Notes: a model not told the origin generated them from the letters alone. A stretch of DNA of 64,000 bases from an uncultured bacterium (GCA_903912525.1 CAIWHK010000010.1:1-64000), one strand, 5' to 3'; positions 1-10,525 are shown, numbered from the stretch's first letter. Program-made: numbers and translations.

Positions 1-62
1 CTGGCGTGATACTGAGCGACGATGTTCGCGATCTCGGCGGGCGTGCGGCGACGATTGGACAT
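1..62 (-). CDS. N-terminus of a gene running off the window edge (MSNRRRTPAEIANIVAQYHA...); possibly IS66-type accessory/HTH transposase protein
   Basis: Reverse-strand ATG at 62 preceded by GGAGGTGTCTC (RBS-like); short N-terminus resembles IS66 orfA-like proteins; only about 20 codons visible. Confidence 0.35.
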   Translation of the reverse strand, partial: MSNRRRTPAEIANIVAQYHA

Positions 63-103
63 GAGACACCTCCGGGTTGGGGAGGCGGCATCATGCGGTG
101 AAT

Positions 104-1603
104 TCAGGGGCAAGGGAATACGCGCGCGGTCGGACGCTTACCCCCGAACGACAGGCCCGGCAGGGTCGCGCCCCCGAAGCCGAAGAGCGTCAGGTTTTCG
201 CAGGGATTGCCCGGCCCGCCGGCGACCGGGATGAACGCGGGTTCCCAGGTGATCGCGCCGAGCCCGCCCGATGTCTCGACGACCCGCCGCACATCGCGCA
301 GGAAATCGCGCTGGCCGAGCGGTGTCGCCGGATAGCCGTTCGACAGGTCCGCAGCACTGGTGACGAAGTTCCCCGTCGCATCCGCCCCCGCCAGCGTCCA
401 CGGGTACGCCGTCTCGACCACCATCATCGCCTTCGCGTAACGCGGCCCGAGATCGCGCAGGTTCGCCTGCAACTGCCAGAGCGTGCCGTGCCACCAGGGA
501 TAGTAGGACAACCCGATCACGTCGAAGTCCACGCCCGCGGACACCATGTGGTCCAGGAACCAGCGGCAGCGGACGTTGTCACCACCGGGCGCCAGGTGCA
601 CGATCAGTTCGGTCGGCGCGCCGGGCGGCAGCGCAGCCCGGGCGGCGCCGGACGCCGACTGCAGCAGGGACGTCAACGCTGACCACTGCGTCGGCGTATC
701 CCAGGCGCTGCCCGGCCAGCCCACGCGACCCGTCTCCCACAACATGCCGGCGTCGATTTCGTTGCCCAGTTGCACGTAGCGGGGGACCAGCCCTTCGGTG
801 ACGAAACGCTCCACCACACGCGTCGTGTACGCGGCCACCGAATCGGCCAGCGCCGCGGTCGCGATGCCCTGCCAGGCTGCGGGAGTCACCTGATGGCCCG
901 GGTCGGCCCATGTGTCGGAGTAGTGGATGTCGAGCATCAGATCGAAGCCTGCATCCTGCACGCGGTGGGCGTAGGCGACGGTGGCGTCGAGCCCGTGCCA
1001 CGGCTCAGCCGGCGTGTGCCAGAGCCGCAACCGCACCAGCCCGACGCCCGCCTCCCTGACGATTGCCAGCAACGGCGCCGCCTGGCCGTCGCGGCTGTAG
1101 GTTGCGCCGAGCGCCTCGAGTTGCGGCACGAAGGACAGGTCCGCCCCGACCACGCGCGCATCCGGGCCGAGGGTCGCGCCCAGGTCCGCGAAATCGACCA
1201 GCGGCAGGCTGACGCCCCCGGCCGGCACCTGAACGGTCCGGTTGGGGATGTCCTCCTCCCAGACTTCGGCGCCGCCGCCGCGGACGATCAGGAACTTGTA
1301 GGCAATGGCCCCGGCGGGCAGGTCGACGATGACCGAATACGTTCCGGGGGCGACGGCCGCCTGCAGGATGCGATGGGCGGCAGCCCAGCCGTCGAAATCG
1401 CCGCGCACTTCGACGACGTCGCTGGTCGGGTCGAAGTAACCCGCGGCCAGGTAGGGCCCCATATCCACCTGGAACGTGACGGGAACGCCCAGGGCCGCAG
1501 CCGGCAGCAGCGCGGCGCAACACCAGATCCAGGTCAGCAGACGTCGCACGCGGTTCCACCTGTCGATGCCGGTCCGGGTGTGGCGCAGGTTTCCAGCGTC
1601 CAT
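104..1603 (-). CDS. Secreted glycosyl hydrolase family 53 (arabinogalactan endo-beta-1,4-galactanase-like) with N-terminal CBM48/E-set-like module
   Basis: LRLWHTPAEPWHGLD, MLDIHYSDTWADPGHQ, QLGNEIDAGMLW, VVETAYPW are GH53-type motifs; signal peptide and a VTFQVDMGPYLAAGYFDP..VEVRGDFDGW N-terminal module. Confidence 0.85.
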   Translation of the reverse strand: MDAGNLRHTRTGIDRWNRVRRLLTWIWCCAALLPAAALGVPVTFQVDMGPYLAAGYFDPTSDVVEVRGDFDGWAAAHRILQAAVAPGTYSVIVDLPAGAIAYKFLIVRGGGAEVWEEDIPNRTVQVPAGGVSLPLVDFADLGATLGPDARVVGADLSFVPQLEALGATYSRDGQAAPLLAIVREAGVGLVRLRLWHTPAEPWHGLDATVAYAHRVQDAGFDLMLDIHYSDTWADPGHQVTPAAWQGIATAALADSVAAYTTRVVERFVTEGLVPRYVQLGNEIDAGMLWETGRVGWPGSAWDTPTQWSALTSLLQSASGAARAALPPGAPTELIVHLAPGGDNVRCRWFLDHMVSAGVDFDVIGLSYYPWWHGTLWQLQANLRDLGPRYAKAMMVVETAYPWTLAGADATGNFVTSAADLSNGYPATPLGQRDFLRDVRRVVETSGGLGAITWEPAFIPVAGGPGNPCENLTLFGFGGATLPGLSFGGKRPTARVFPCP

Positions 1604-1808
1604 CGACGCGAATCGATCGGTACGATTATACCCTGAATGGTGCTCGCGAAACGGGGGAAGTTCGCCCTCAACCAGGCACAGGTCTTCTCAATCTACGCGC
1701 AGAAATCCCGCCACCTCTCACACGAATGCGCCGTCGCCGGACAGGCGACGCTCCGGGACGGCAGTGACGCCTTCTATGTGGTGCGGGAATCGTCCGCTCG
1801 GCTGCCGG

Positions 1809-2300
1809 CTACTTCTGGACGACCGGGGGCATCATCCGCGCCACCAGCGTCGGCAGGAATCTCCGGTAGGGGGCCCAATGGCACTCCGCGCGGCACTCGG
1901 CCAGGTCGGTCAGCGATGTGCAGCGGCCCTCGCAGTCGCATGCACCCGTGCGGATTTCCATGGGGATGCTCTCGGTCAGCAACGGGGCGAAGGCATCGAC
2001 GCGCACCGTGAACGTGGTGCCGCAGTCCGGCGTGATGTGGTTGAAATAGTAGGAATTCCACGCCGCCTCGTTGTCGCCCAGCAACATCCCGATCGGCTTG
2101 ATGTCCGGCCTGGTCAGGAGATCTTCAATGGTAAACGCTGCCTTGCAGAAGGGACAAGTCACGACCGGCGCCACCTCTGAACCTCCCGGTTTCGCACCCC
2201 TGGATCGGGACTGCACCTGCATATCGACATACGGGGAAAAAAGTTGAGCGGGCGACCGGGCGCCCCCCATCGGAATCGTTCGACATGGCGCCGCCGCCAT
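1809..2300 (-). CDS. Cysteine-rich hypothetical protein with CPFC zinc-ribbon-like N-terminus (start uncertain)
   Basis: TCPFCKAAFTIEDLL...CDCEGRC; ORF flanked by intergenic DNA. Confidence 0.5.
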   Translation of the reverse strand: MAAAPCRTIPMGGARSPAQLFSPYVDMQVQSRSRGAKPGGSEVAPVVTCPFCKAAFTIEDLLTRPDIKPIGMLLGDNEAAWNSYYFNHITPDCGTTFTVRVDAFAPLLTESIPMEIRTGACDCEGRCTSLTDLAECRAECHWAPYRRFLPTLVARMMPPVVQK

Positions 2301-2318
2301 TGGCCCCCACGCACCGAC

Positions 2319-2332
2319 TTGCGCCGGCGCAA
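2319..2332. repeat. Copy 1 of dispersed palindrome TTGCGCCGGCGCAA
   Basis: Exact self-complementary 14-mer, one of five in the window. Confidence 0.9.
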
Positions 2333-2375
2333 CTCCCCACCACGCCCTCTTCGCTGCCTCGCACCCATCCCCTGA

Positions 2376-2414
2376 AAAGCGAAGAGAGCGCCCCCGCGGC
2401 GCTCTCTTCGCTTT
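2376..2414 (-). terminator. Rho-independent terminator of DEAD-box helicase gene
   Basis: 17-bp stem AAAGCGAAGAGAGCGCC / GGCGCTCTCTTCGCTTT with 5-nt loop. Confidence 0.85.
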
Positions 2415-2432
2415 ACAGGCTATGCCGGTGCG

Positions 2433-3689
2433 TCACCGAGCCCACTTGGACCCCGACCCCCGCATCCTTCCAGCCTTCGCGCGCTGCCGCGCCGCCCGCT
2501 CGGAAGCGGCCAGGCAGGCCATCACGTCCTCGGCGTGGAAGCGGTGGTCGTCGCGCACGATGAGCGGCTCCTTGAGCATGCGCTCGATGCCGCGCAGCTG
2601 GGGCACGTCCTCGATGCCGCACAGGGCGATCGCGATGCCCGCGCGACCGGCGCGCGCGGTGCGGCCGATGCGGTGGACGTAGTTCTCGGCCACGTCGGGC
2701 AGCTCGTAGTTGATGACGTGGGTGATGTCGTCGACGTCGATGCCGCGGGCCACGATGTCGGTGGCGATCAGCACGTCGACCTTGCCCTTCACGAACGCCT
2801 CGAGCGCCGCCTGGCGCTGGCTCTGCGACTTGTCGGCGTGGATGGCGCCCACGCGCAGGCCGCGCACCTCGAGCTGCCGCGAGACGGAGATCGCGGCAAT
2901 CTTCGTCGCCGTGAAGACCAGCGTGCGGCCGTCCTTGTTTTCCTTCAGCAGGTCGACAAGCAGGTCCAGCTTGTGCGCCTTCTGGACGAACATCACCTGC
3001 TGCTCGATGTGGTCGGCCACCGTCGCCGGCGGCGCCACCGAGACTTCCAGCGCATCGACCTGCATGGTCGAGGCCAGGCTGCGCACGGCCGCGGACAGCG
3101 TGGCCGAGAACAGCAGCGTCTGGCGCGGCTTCGGCACGCGGTCGGCAATCCAGCGCACGTCGTGGACGAAGCCCATGTCGAGCATGCGGTCGGCCTCGTC
3201 CAGGATCAGGAACTCCACATCGGCCAGGTTCAGTTCGCCCTGTTTGTAGAGGTCGATGAGCCGGCCCGGCGTGGCGATGACGATGTCGACGCCCTTGCGC
3301 AGGCGGTCGATCTGCGGGCCCGAGTTCACGCCGCCCAGCAGCACGCAGGTACGGGTGCCCACGTACTTGCCGTAGGCGCGGACGTTCTCCTCGATCTGCA
3401 GCGCCAGCTCGCGGGTCGGGGCCAGCACCAGCGCCAGCGGCGTGTCGCCGGCATAGGAAGGCCGCGTCGCGATATCCTCGATCACCGGCAGCATGAACGC
3501 AGCCGTCTTGCCGGTGCCCGTCTGGGCAGTGGCCATGACGTCGCGTCGCGCGGAGACCAGGGGGATGGCGGCGGACTGGATCGGGGTGGGCTCGCGGTAG
3601 CCGCAGTCGGCCAGGGCGCGCAGGACGGGTTCGGTAAGACCGAGGTCCTGGAAGGTCTTGGTGTTTGTGTGCGGTTGTATCGGGGTCAT
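2433..3689 (-). CDS. DEAD-box ATP-dependent RNA helicase (RhlE-like)
   Basis: ATAQTGTGKT, PTRELALQ, DEADRMLDMGF, SAT, IATDIVARGID, HRIGRTARAG motifs. Confidence 0.95.
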   Translation of the reverse strand: MTPIQPHTNTKTFQDLGLTEPVLRALADCGYREPTPIQSAAIPLVSARRDVMATAQTGTGKTAAFMLPVIEDIATRPSYAGDTPLALVLAPTRELALQIEENVRAYGKYVGTRTCVLLGGVNSGPQIDRLRKGVDIVIATPGRLIDLYKQGELNLADVEFLILDEADRMLDMGFVHDVRWIADRVPKPRQTLLFSATLSAAVRSLASTMQVDALEVSVAPPATVADHIEQQVMFVQKAHKLDLLVDLLKENKDGRTLVFTATKIAAISVSRQLEVRGLRVGAIHADKSQSQRQAALEAFVKGKVDVLIATDIVARGIDVDDITHVINYELPDVAENYVHRIGRTARAGRAGIAIALCGIEDVPQLRGIERMLKEPLIVRDDHRFHAEDVMACLAASERAARQRAKAGRMRGSGSKWAR

Positions 3690-4036
3690 GAAATCCTGTC
3701 TCGTTAGTCCGGGATCCGCATCAGCTTGGTCTCGGAGGGAGCACAGGCGAACAAGGCCGTGAGCCGAGAAGAAAGCAGAACAGGTACCGCGGCAGTCGGT
3801 GGCGGCTTTTTGTTCGATGCCGCCTTGCTTGAGCTCGCATCCGCGACGTCAGCTTGGACCGTCGCTACTCGTTGATCAAATGCAAGCTCTGCGCCACAAA
3901 ATAGCCGTTCGCGGCCGTTCCGGCAACAACGGTTCCTGGCCTACCCAGGGGACGGCCGTTGAACCGGCGCCCCCGCGGGTCTATGCTGCGCACCGGAACG
4001 CCACCCGCAGCGACATCCCGAACCCCTCGAGGCCCC

Positions 4037-4408
4037 ATGGTTTTTGCCTCCGCCGGACTCATCACGCTGGCCCTGATCGCCTATTCGATCGGCGTCTGGT
4101 CCGAACGCGTGGCGCGCTATCTCTATCGCTGGCATGTGGTTGCGTTCTGGGTGGGGCTGGCCTTCGACATCGCCGGCACCCTCGCCATGCACGCCCTGGC
4201 CCGGCGCCCGTTCAGCCTGCGCGACCCCCACACCCTGACCGGCCAGATGGCGCTGTGGCTGATGCTCGGCCACGCCATCTGGGCCACCAGGGTCGCCAGT
4301 CGCGGTTCACCCGAATTGCGCCGCCATTTTCACCGGTACAGCCTGGTGGTGTGGTGTTTCTGGCTGGTCCCCTATTTCGGCGGGATGGTGCTGGGAATGC
4401 GCCATTAG
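4037..4408 (+). CDS. Small membrane protein, HsmA/TIGR03987-like family
   Basis: MVFASAGLITLALIAYSIGVWSERVARYLYRWHVVAFWVGLAFDIAGT..; about 4 TM segments; ATG at 4037 preferred over the upstream start. Confidence 0.6.
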   Translation: MVFASAGLITLALIAYSIGVWSERVARYLYRWHVVAFWVGLAFDIAGTLAMHALARRPFSLRDPHTLTGQMALWLMLGHAIWATRVASRGSPELRRHFHRYSLVVWCFWLVPYFGGMVLGMRH

Positions 4409-4644
4409 TCAAGTCCATGGGATCATTCAACTAAAAATGAGAAACAACATCAACATGCGCGTCGAATCGTCAGAGATTTTCCTAGTCGAATTCCCGTATA
4501 TGCGATATCTTCACGCCACCACACAAAGAGGTTGGGCCCAGTTGCGGATGTTTGTGCGGTGGAATCACCAGCGCACCGCTGCTCGCCCGGGCAGTCTAGG
4601 CCTGGGTCCGACCGTGGATGATGCCCAACCTAAGGAGACATGAG

Positions 4645-5343
4645 ATGAAACGTTTTGCTATCGCTCTGCTGCTTGTCGCCATCACCCTCGCCGCGACCCT
4701 CGCCGCCGCGACCCCCATCGCCGGCACCTACACCTCGACCGACATGGGCGGCCAGATCCTGACGGGCCGCGCCTCGACCTGGCGCAGCGGCGTCAACAGC
4801 GGACTGCCGCACGTGCTGCACGCGCAGTCGTGGGACGGCTCGGCGCTCGGCACGCAGTGGGAAATCAGCTGCGCCACCGAGAACAGCGCCTTTAGCGTGG
4901 TCGACAACCGCATCGGCGGCAACGGCACCATCGTCTACTCGTCCACGTTCAACGGCGGCACGTTCACGTTCAACCCGGGCTGGGCCTTCGGCAGCGGCAC
5001 GGGCGTCCTGGGCACCACGTCGCTGACGACCACCGTGCAGTACATCATGCTCGGCGGCATCAGCACGCCGGTGGCCTCGGTCATCAACGGCAACACGTCG
5101 GGCGAGTTCAACGACGGCTGCATCCTGACCTTCGCGATCGGCAACGGCACCGGCGTCGGCGAGACCCCGTTCGCCAGCATCCCGGCCACCTACCCGGCGT
5201 TCCTGGACGGCACCTGCAACCCCGCGTCCGCCGGCGCCCAGTTCGGCTCGTGGGGCAACGTCATCACGATCACGCTCAACATCTTCTGCGCCGTGCCGTC
5301 AGAGACGACGTCGTGGGGCAACCTCAAGGGTACGTATCGTTAG
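4645..5343 (+). CDS. Secreted hypothetical protein, tandem paralog A, C-terminal WG-x-x-K tail (ETTSWGNLKGTYR)
   Basis: RBS AAGGAGA, signal peptide MKRFAIALLLVAITLAATLAAA; strongly similar to 5634..6335. Confidence 0.85.
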   Translation: MKRFAIALLLVAITLAATLAAATPIAGTYTSTDMGGQILTGRASTWRSGVNSGLPHVLHAQSWDGSALGTQWEISCATENSAFSVVDNRIGGNGTIVYSSTFNGGTFTFNPGWAFGSGTGVLGTTSLTTTVQYIMLGGISTPVASVINGNTSGEFNDGCILTFAIGNGTGVGETPFASIPATYPAFLDGTCNPASAGAQFGSWGNVITITLNIFCAVPSETTSWGNLKGTYR

Positions 5344-5377
5344 ACTCGGCAACGAGTTAAATCATTGAGGCCAATGG

Positions 5378-5407
5378 CAGGGGCCGTTCCTCCGGGAGCG
5401 GCCCCTG
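5378..5407 (+). terminator. Terminator hairpin after 4645..5343
   Basis: CAGGGGCCG / CGGCCCCTG stem followed by TCTCTATTATA. Confidence 0.7.
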
Positions 5408-5633
5408 TCTCTATTATAGAGGGGCGGGAGGGCTGGCGTTTGATTCTCACAATGCGAATGATTATTGATGTCATTTTCGTAGACGGGGCGCGTCAATTAC
5501 GATATGTTCTGTCGGCATTAGGTCGAGACCGGTTCCGGTTGCGGGTCGCAGTGCGTGGACTCTCCACCACCCCGCAGCTCACCCAGATTCGCGGTCCCCT
5601 GGGTTCGGTCACGCCATCACAAGGAGACGGACC

Positions 5634-6335
5634 ATGAAGCGCTTTGCCATCGCGACGATCGCCATCTCGCTGGCTCTCGCAGCTGCCGCTGCCACGGCTT
5701 CCCCCATCGGGGGCACGTACACGTCGACCGACCTGGGCGGCCAGATCCTCACGGGCCGCGCGTCCACCTGGCGCACCGGCGTCAACAGCGGCCTGCCGCA
5801 TGTGCTGCACGCGCAGTCGTGGAACGGCACGACCCTCGGCACGCAGTGGGAAATCAGCTGCGCTACCGAGAACAGCGCCTTCAGCGTGGTCGACAACCGC
5901 ATCGGCGGCGTCGGCACCGTGGTCTACACGTCGACGTTCAACGGCGGCACCTTCACGTTCTTCCCCGTCGGCGGCGCCTGGGGCGACGGCGTCGGCACGC
6001 TGAACACGACGACGCTCGTCTCCACCGTGCAGTTCCTGTTGATCGGCGGCATCAGCACGCCCGTGGCGTCGGTCATCAACGGCAACACCTCGGGCACGTT
6101 CGGCGACGGCTGCCTGCTGACCTTTGCGATCGGCAACGGCGTCGGCGTCGGCGAGACCCCTTACGCGAGCATCCCCGCCACCTACCCGACGTTCATGGAC
6201 GCCTCGTGCGCGCCGGCCTCGCCGAGCGCCCAGTTCGGCACGTGGGGCAACGTCATCACGCTGACGCTGAACATCTTCTGCACCGTCGCCGACGAGCCGA
6301 CCTCGTGGGGCGCGCTGAAGAGCTCCTACCGGTAA
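5634..6335 (+). CDS. Secreted hypothetical protein, tandem paralog B, C-terminal tail EPTSWGALKSSYR
   Basis: RBS AAGGAGA, signal peptide; near-colinear with paralog A. Confidence 0.85.
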   Translation: MKRFAIATIAISLALAAAAATASPIGGTYTSTDLGGQILTGRASTWRTGVNSGLPHVLHAQSWNGTTLGTQWEISCATENSAFSVVDNRIGGVGTVVYTSTFNGGTFTFFPVGGAWGDGVGTLNTTTLVSTVQFLLIGGISTPVASVINGNTSGTFGDGCLLTFAIGNGVGVGETPYASIPATYPTFMDASCAPASPSAQFGTWGNVITLTLNIFCTVADEPTSWGALKSSYR

Positions 6336-6366
6336 ATGATGCCATGCATTGGGGTTGGATGATGAC

Positions 6367-6398
6367 GAGGGCCGTCCTGCGGGGCGGCCCTTCTTTTT
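6367..6398 (+). terminator. Rho-independent terminator after 5634..6335
   Basis: AGGGCCG / CGGCCCT stem followed by TCTTTTTC. Confidence 0.75.
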
Positions 6399-6569
6399 CG
6401 ACAAGCGGAGGCCCACCTGGTCCGGATACCTGTTCGTTGCCGATATCGATTTCGAATGCGCCGGCGTGATCGAGGTATCACGCGCCGTGACATGCTGTTA
6501 TCCTTGGCTGGTCCGTCCCCGTGCACTCGGAACGTCGATTCCACCCGGGTCGATGACCGCGAGGTTTCC

Positions 6570-9500
6570 ATGCCCCCGTCCGCGCAGTTCGCCGACCAGA
6601 CCCGCTCTCATCAACGCCAAGGCCGACGCCTTTCGACCGTATTGGTCGCAGGCATCACGCTCGCGTGTCTCGCCGGGACTGCCGACGCCATCACCTGGCC
6701 GTTCATCCATTACACGGAAAACGAAGGTTTGCCGACCAGCGTGGTCATGGGCATCGCCCAGGACGACAGCGGACGCGTGTGGGTCGCCAACCGCGCCGGC
6801 ATCGCCAGCTATGATGGAGCCACGTGGACGTTGCACGACATTGCACGCGGGTTGCCTGTCGCCCAGCACCGCGATGTCGCCATCGATCACACTGGCGGCG
6901 TCTGGGCCGTTGCCCAGCCCACCCCGTTGCGCGTCTCGCACCTGGTGGACAACCGCTGGGAGCAACTGCCCGAATGGCAGGCTCCGGTCGAGGGGCTCGA
7001 AGTCTGGGAGATGGTCGCCGGGCGTGATGGTGACGGCAACGTGGCGTTGGCTGTCCTCGTCCATGGGAGAGCAGTCGTCGTCCGGGCGCGCGGCCACTGG
7101 TGGAACATCGCTCCGCCCGAGGGTTTTGGCATCATCCACAACATCTGCTGGCAGGATCGCGACCTGCTGATCGCCGCGACCGGGGGCCTCTACCGGGTGA
7201 CGGATCCCGGTCGCGCCGATGCCGCCGCACCTGAACGAGTGGCGGGTCTGCCGGACGGAGACGTCTATGCCGCGGTCATCCATCCGACCGATGGCACGCT
7301 GCACGTGGCCGGAAACGGCTGGTACGGCGAATGGACCGCAGGGAGCTTCCGACGCCAACCCGGCGCCGACGCATTACACCTCCCGATGGCGAACGGGGGC
7401 GTCGACGCCGCCATCGACGTGCTGGGCGGGTTGTATTTAGGCACGCCAAGCTCCCTGTTCTATCTCCACCCGATGCTCGGACTGGAGCACCTGTCGCCGG
7501 CGAACGGGCTGCTGGCGAGTGGCACAACCGACGTGATGACAGACCACGAGGGCGTGGTCTGGATCACCAGCCAGCGCGGCATCGACAAACTGCCCAACCG
7601 GCGCCTGCACAGCCTGACCACCGCTGACGGATTGCTGAATGAAGAGGTCACGGCCGTCCTGCAGCGACGCGACGGCACCACCGTGCTGGGCCACAGCGGC
7701 GGCCTCACGATGTTGGGTCCGCCGGCGCGCACACTGGAACTGCTCCCGGACAATCGCGAATGGAGCCGGACCATGGACCTGCACGAGGACCGCGACGGCG
7801 TCCTGTGGGCGGCCATGGACCAGGGCGGCCTGGCGCGCGTGGACACGCGCGGCCATGTGCGCTGGTACGGCTACGCGGACGGCCTTGACGGCGCCGCCTA
7901 TGCCGTGACGCGCGACCGCGCCGGGCGATTGTGGGTGGGCACGGTCGCGGGCGTCTTCCGATTGCGCGGCGACCGCTTTGAGACCGTCGAGATCCGAGCA
8001 ACGCCGGGCGCGCGGAGCATTTCAGTGCGCCGCTTCGCCGAGGCGGCCGACGGTTCGATGTACGCGGCAACGGTGAACGACGGCCTCCTGTGCGTCACAA
8101 GCGACAGTGTCCAGCAATGGAGTGCCGACGCTGTATCCGGCCACAGAAGCACCTACGCGATCCATAATCCGACTCCTGACGACACGTGGGTCGGCACGGG
8201 CGCCGGCCTGTGCCGCCTGCGGGAAGGGCGACTTGAACCGACGACTGCGCCGGACCCGGTTCTCACCGAACCGGTGTATGCGATCGCCGGCGATGCGGAC
8301 GGCAACACCTGGTTCGGCACGGCCTCCGGCGTCGTCCGCTGGAACGGCAAGGACCTGCGGCGCTTCACGGTATCCGACGGCCTGTGCGGCGCCGAGACGA
8401 ACCGTGATGCACTGATCTGCGACAGCGAAGGCCGCATGTGGATCGGCACCAATCGCGGCGTTTCGATCTACGACGAACGGTTGGCCCGCGAGCCTGAAGC
8501 GGACCTGCCCCTGTGGATCACGGGCTACGAGGTCGACGGACGCTGGTATCCCGCAGGGCGCGACCTGCGGTTGCCCTCCGGCCTCCACACGGTTGTCGTC
8601 CGGTTCAGCGCCCCGACCTTCGAAGACGAGACCCGCTTGCGCTTCTCGGCAAGGCTCGAAGGCGCAGACACAGATTGGAGCGCGCCGACGCTGAATCCCG
8701 ACCGTTCCATCCGATACACGCAACTGGCGCCGGGGCGCTACCGCATCCACATACGTGTCATGGACATCGAAGGCCGCAGCAGCGAGGTGGTTTCGGCGAG
8801 CACCATCGTGATCCAGCCCCCGCTGTGGCTGCGGCACTGGGTTGTGGCCTTGACCCTGTGCGTGCTGACGGGCCTGGTCTGGCTCGTGGTCTCGGTAGTC
8901 CAGGGACGCCGCTACGCGCACCGACTGGTCGCCGAGGTGGAAGCACGCACCGCGGAACTCGCGCGTTCCGAGGAGGCCGTGCGGTTGGAGTCCCGGCGCC
9001 TGGGTGCCATCCTCGCGAGCATTGCCGACGGCGTGCTCGCCATCGACACGCACAACATCATCACGCTGGCCAACCCCGCGGCGGCGCAGATCATCGGGGT
9101 CCATGGCACGACGATCGTCGGTCGTTCGGCCGCCGAATTGTTGCCGGGCATCGTCGAGACGGCCCGGGCGGCGCTGGGAATCGCTATCCGGCACACAACC
9201 GACGGGGCTGAGCAGCAATGGGCCCGATTCGAATACCCGCTGGCAATTCCTGCGGACGAACTCCTGAACCTCGAATGCGGCGCGGCGCCGCTCGCCGAGG
9301 GCGGCCCCGAGGCGGGCCTGGTGCTCGCGTTCCGGGACACCACAGAACGCCGCCGCGCCGAGCAGGTGGCCATCCGCACCCAGAAACTGGAATCGCTGGG
9401 CGTGCTGGCCGGTGGGATCGCGCACGACTTCAACAACCTGCTGACCGTTATCATGGGGAACGCATCGCTGGTCGGGGCCACGTGCACGCCCATCCAGCAG

Positions 9501-10475
9501 CGCCCGCTCGAGCACATCGGCACCGCCGCCACGCGCGCGCAGCGGTTGACGACGCAGTTGCTGACGTTCGCCCGCGGCGGCTCGCCCCAGAAGCGGTTGA
9601 CGTCGTTGCAGAACCTGCTGCAGGGCGCGGCAACCCTGGCTGTGGCCGGAACGAACGTGTCGCTCGAATGCGACCTGGACGAGGACCTGTGGGACGCCGA
9701 AGTCGACGCCGCCCAGATCGAGCAGGTCATCAGCAACCTGCTGATCAACGCGCGGCAGGCCATGCCCCAGGGCGGCCACGTCTGGATCGTCGCGCGCAAT
9801 ATCCCGGCTGACGGGCTGGTCGGCGGCCACGGTCGCCGCATCGAGATCCGCATCCGCGACGAGGGCATGGGCATCGCGCAGCCCGACCTCGACCGCATCT
9901 TCGAGCCGTACTACACGACGAAGCCCAAGGGCACCGGGCTGGGATTGGCGATCACCTACTCCATCGTGGCGCGGCACGGCGGCACGATGCGGGTGGTGTC
10001 CGACCTCGGCCGTGGGACCGAATTCACCGTGTTGTTGCCGGCCAGTGCGGCACGGGCCCACACCGCCGCGGAATCCGCGGCCACGCCCATGGCGCGCGTC
10101 GACGGACGTGTGCTGGTGATGGACGACGAGGCCGGCGTCCGCGACCTGCTGGCGGGCATGCTCAACCAGATGGGCCACGATGTGCTGACGGTGGCGGACG
10201 GGACCCAGGCGCTGAATGCCTGGACGGCAGCCCGAGCGTCGGGACGCCCGTTCGCGGTGGCCATCGTCGACCTGACGATCCCCGGCGGCATGGGTGGCCG
10301 CGAAACCATGGCGCGCCTGCGCGAAATGGACCCGGACGCGCGCGGTATCGTCACGACCGGGTCCATCCAGGATCCGGCGATGACCGACCCGCGACGCTAC
10401 GGCTTCGCCGCCACGCTGCCCAAACCATTCACGAACGACGACCTCGCACACGCCGTGCGCGCAGCCATCGGCTGA
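6570..10475 (+). CDS. Hybrid two-component sensor: Reg_prop beta-propeller + Y_Y_Y + TM + PAS + HisKA + HATPase_c + receiver
   Basis: Repeated VWVANRAG/LWVGT propeller units, PAS (ILASIADGVLAID), GGIAHDFNNLLTVIMGNASL (HisKA), GTGLGLAITYSIV, and C-terminal REC (VLVMDDEAGVRDLL...AIVDLTIPGGMGG). Confidence 0.9.
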   Translation: MPPSAQFADQTRSHQRQGRRLSTVLVAGITLACLAGTADAITWPFIHYTENEGLPTSVVMGIAQDDSGRVWVANRAGIASYDGATWTLHDIARGLPVAQHRDVAIDHTGGVWAVAQPTPLRVSHLVDNRWEQLPEWQAPVEGLEVWEMVAGRDGDGNVALAVLVHGRAVVVRARGHWWNIAPPEGFGIIHNICWQDRDLLIAATGGLYRVTDPGRADAAAPERVAGLPDGDVYAAVIHPTDGTLHVAGNGWYGEWTAGSFRRQPGADALHLPMANGGVDAAIDVLGGLYLGTPSSLFYLHPMLGLEHLSPANGLLASGTTDVMTDHEGVVWITSQRGIDKLPNRRLHSLTTADGLLNEEVTAVLQRRDGTTVLGHSGGLTMLGPPARTLELLPDNREWSRTMDLHEDRDGVLWAAMDQGGLARVDTRGHVRWYGYADGLDGAAYAVTRDRAGRLWVGTVAGVFRLRGDRFETVEIRATPGARSISVRRFAEAADGSMYAATVNDGLLCVTSDSVQQWSADAVSGHRSTYAIHNPTPDDTWVGTGAGLCRLREGRLEPTTAPDPVLTEPVYAIAGDADGNTWFGTASGVVRWNGKDLRRFTVSDGLCGAETNRDALICDSEGRMWIGTNRGVSIYDERLAREPEADLPLWITGYEVDGRWYPAGRDLRLPSGLHTVVVRFSAPTFEDETRLRFSARLEGADTDWSAPTLNPDRSIRYTQLAPGRYRIHIRVMDIEGRSSEVVSASTIVIQPPLWLRHWVVALTLCVLTGLVWLVVSVVQGRRYAHRLVAEVEARTAELARSEEAVRLESRRLGAILASIADGVLAIDTHNIITLANPAAAQIIGVHGTTIVGRSAAELLPGIVETARAALGIAIRHTTDGAEQQWARFEYPLAIPADELLNLECGAAPLAEGGPEAGLVLAFRDTTERRRAEQVAIRTQKLESLGVLAGGIAHDFNNLLTVIMGNASLVGATCTPIQQRPLEHIGTAATRAQRLTTQLLTFARGGSPQKRLTSLQNLLQGAATLAVAGTNVSLECDLDEDLWDAEVDAAQIEQVISNLLINARQAMPQGGHVWIVARNIPADGLVGGHGRRIEIRIRDEGMGIAQPDLDRIFEPYYTTKPKGTGLGLAITYSIVARHGGTMRVVSDLGRGTEFTVLLPASAARAHTAAESAATPMARVDGRVLVMDDEAGVRDLLAGMLNQMGHDVLTVADGTQALNAWTAARASGRPFAVAIVDLTIPGGMGGRETMARLREMDPDARGIVTTGSIQDPAMTDPRRYGFAATLPKPFTNDDLAHAVRAAIG

Positions 10476-10525
10476 CCGCCAAAACAGACCACCAGGTCGC
10501 GACGCGACCACCAGGAGTCCCTGCG

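Noticed and set aside
1637-2011. Small plus ORF MVLAKRGKFALNQAQVFSIYAQKSRHL...
   Set aside because: No recognisable family and it overlaps the minus-strand 1809..2300 gene; may be chance.
4470-5520. Shared GATAT-containing AT-rich stretches upstream of some WG-tag genes (near 4500, 5500 and 23975)
   Set aside because: Only 5-7 bp in common, at variable distances, and absent upstream of other WG-tag genes; consistent with ordinary AT-rich promoters.
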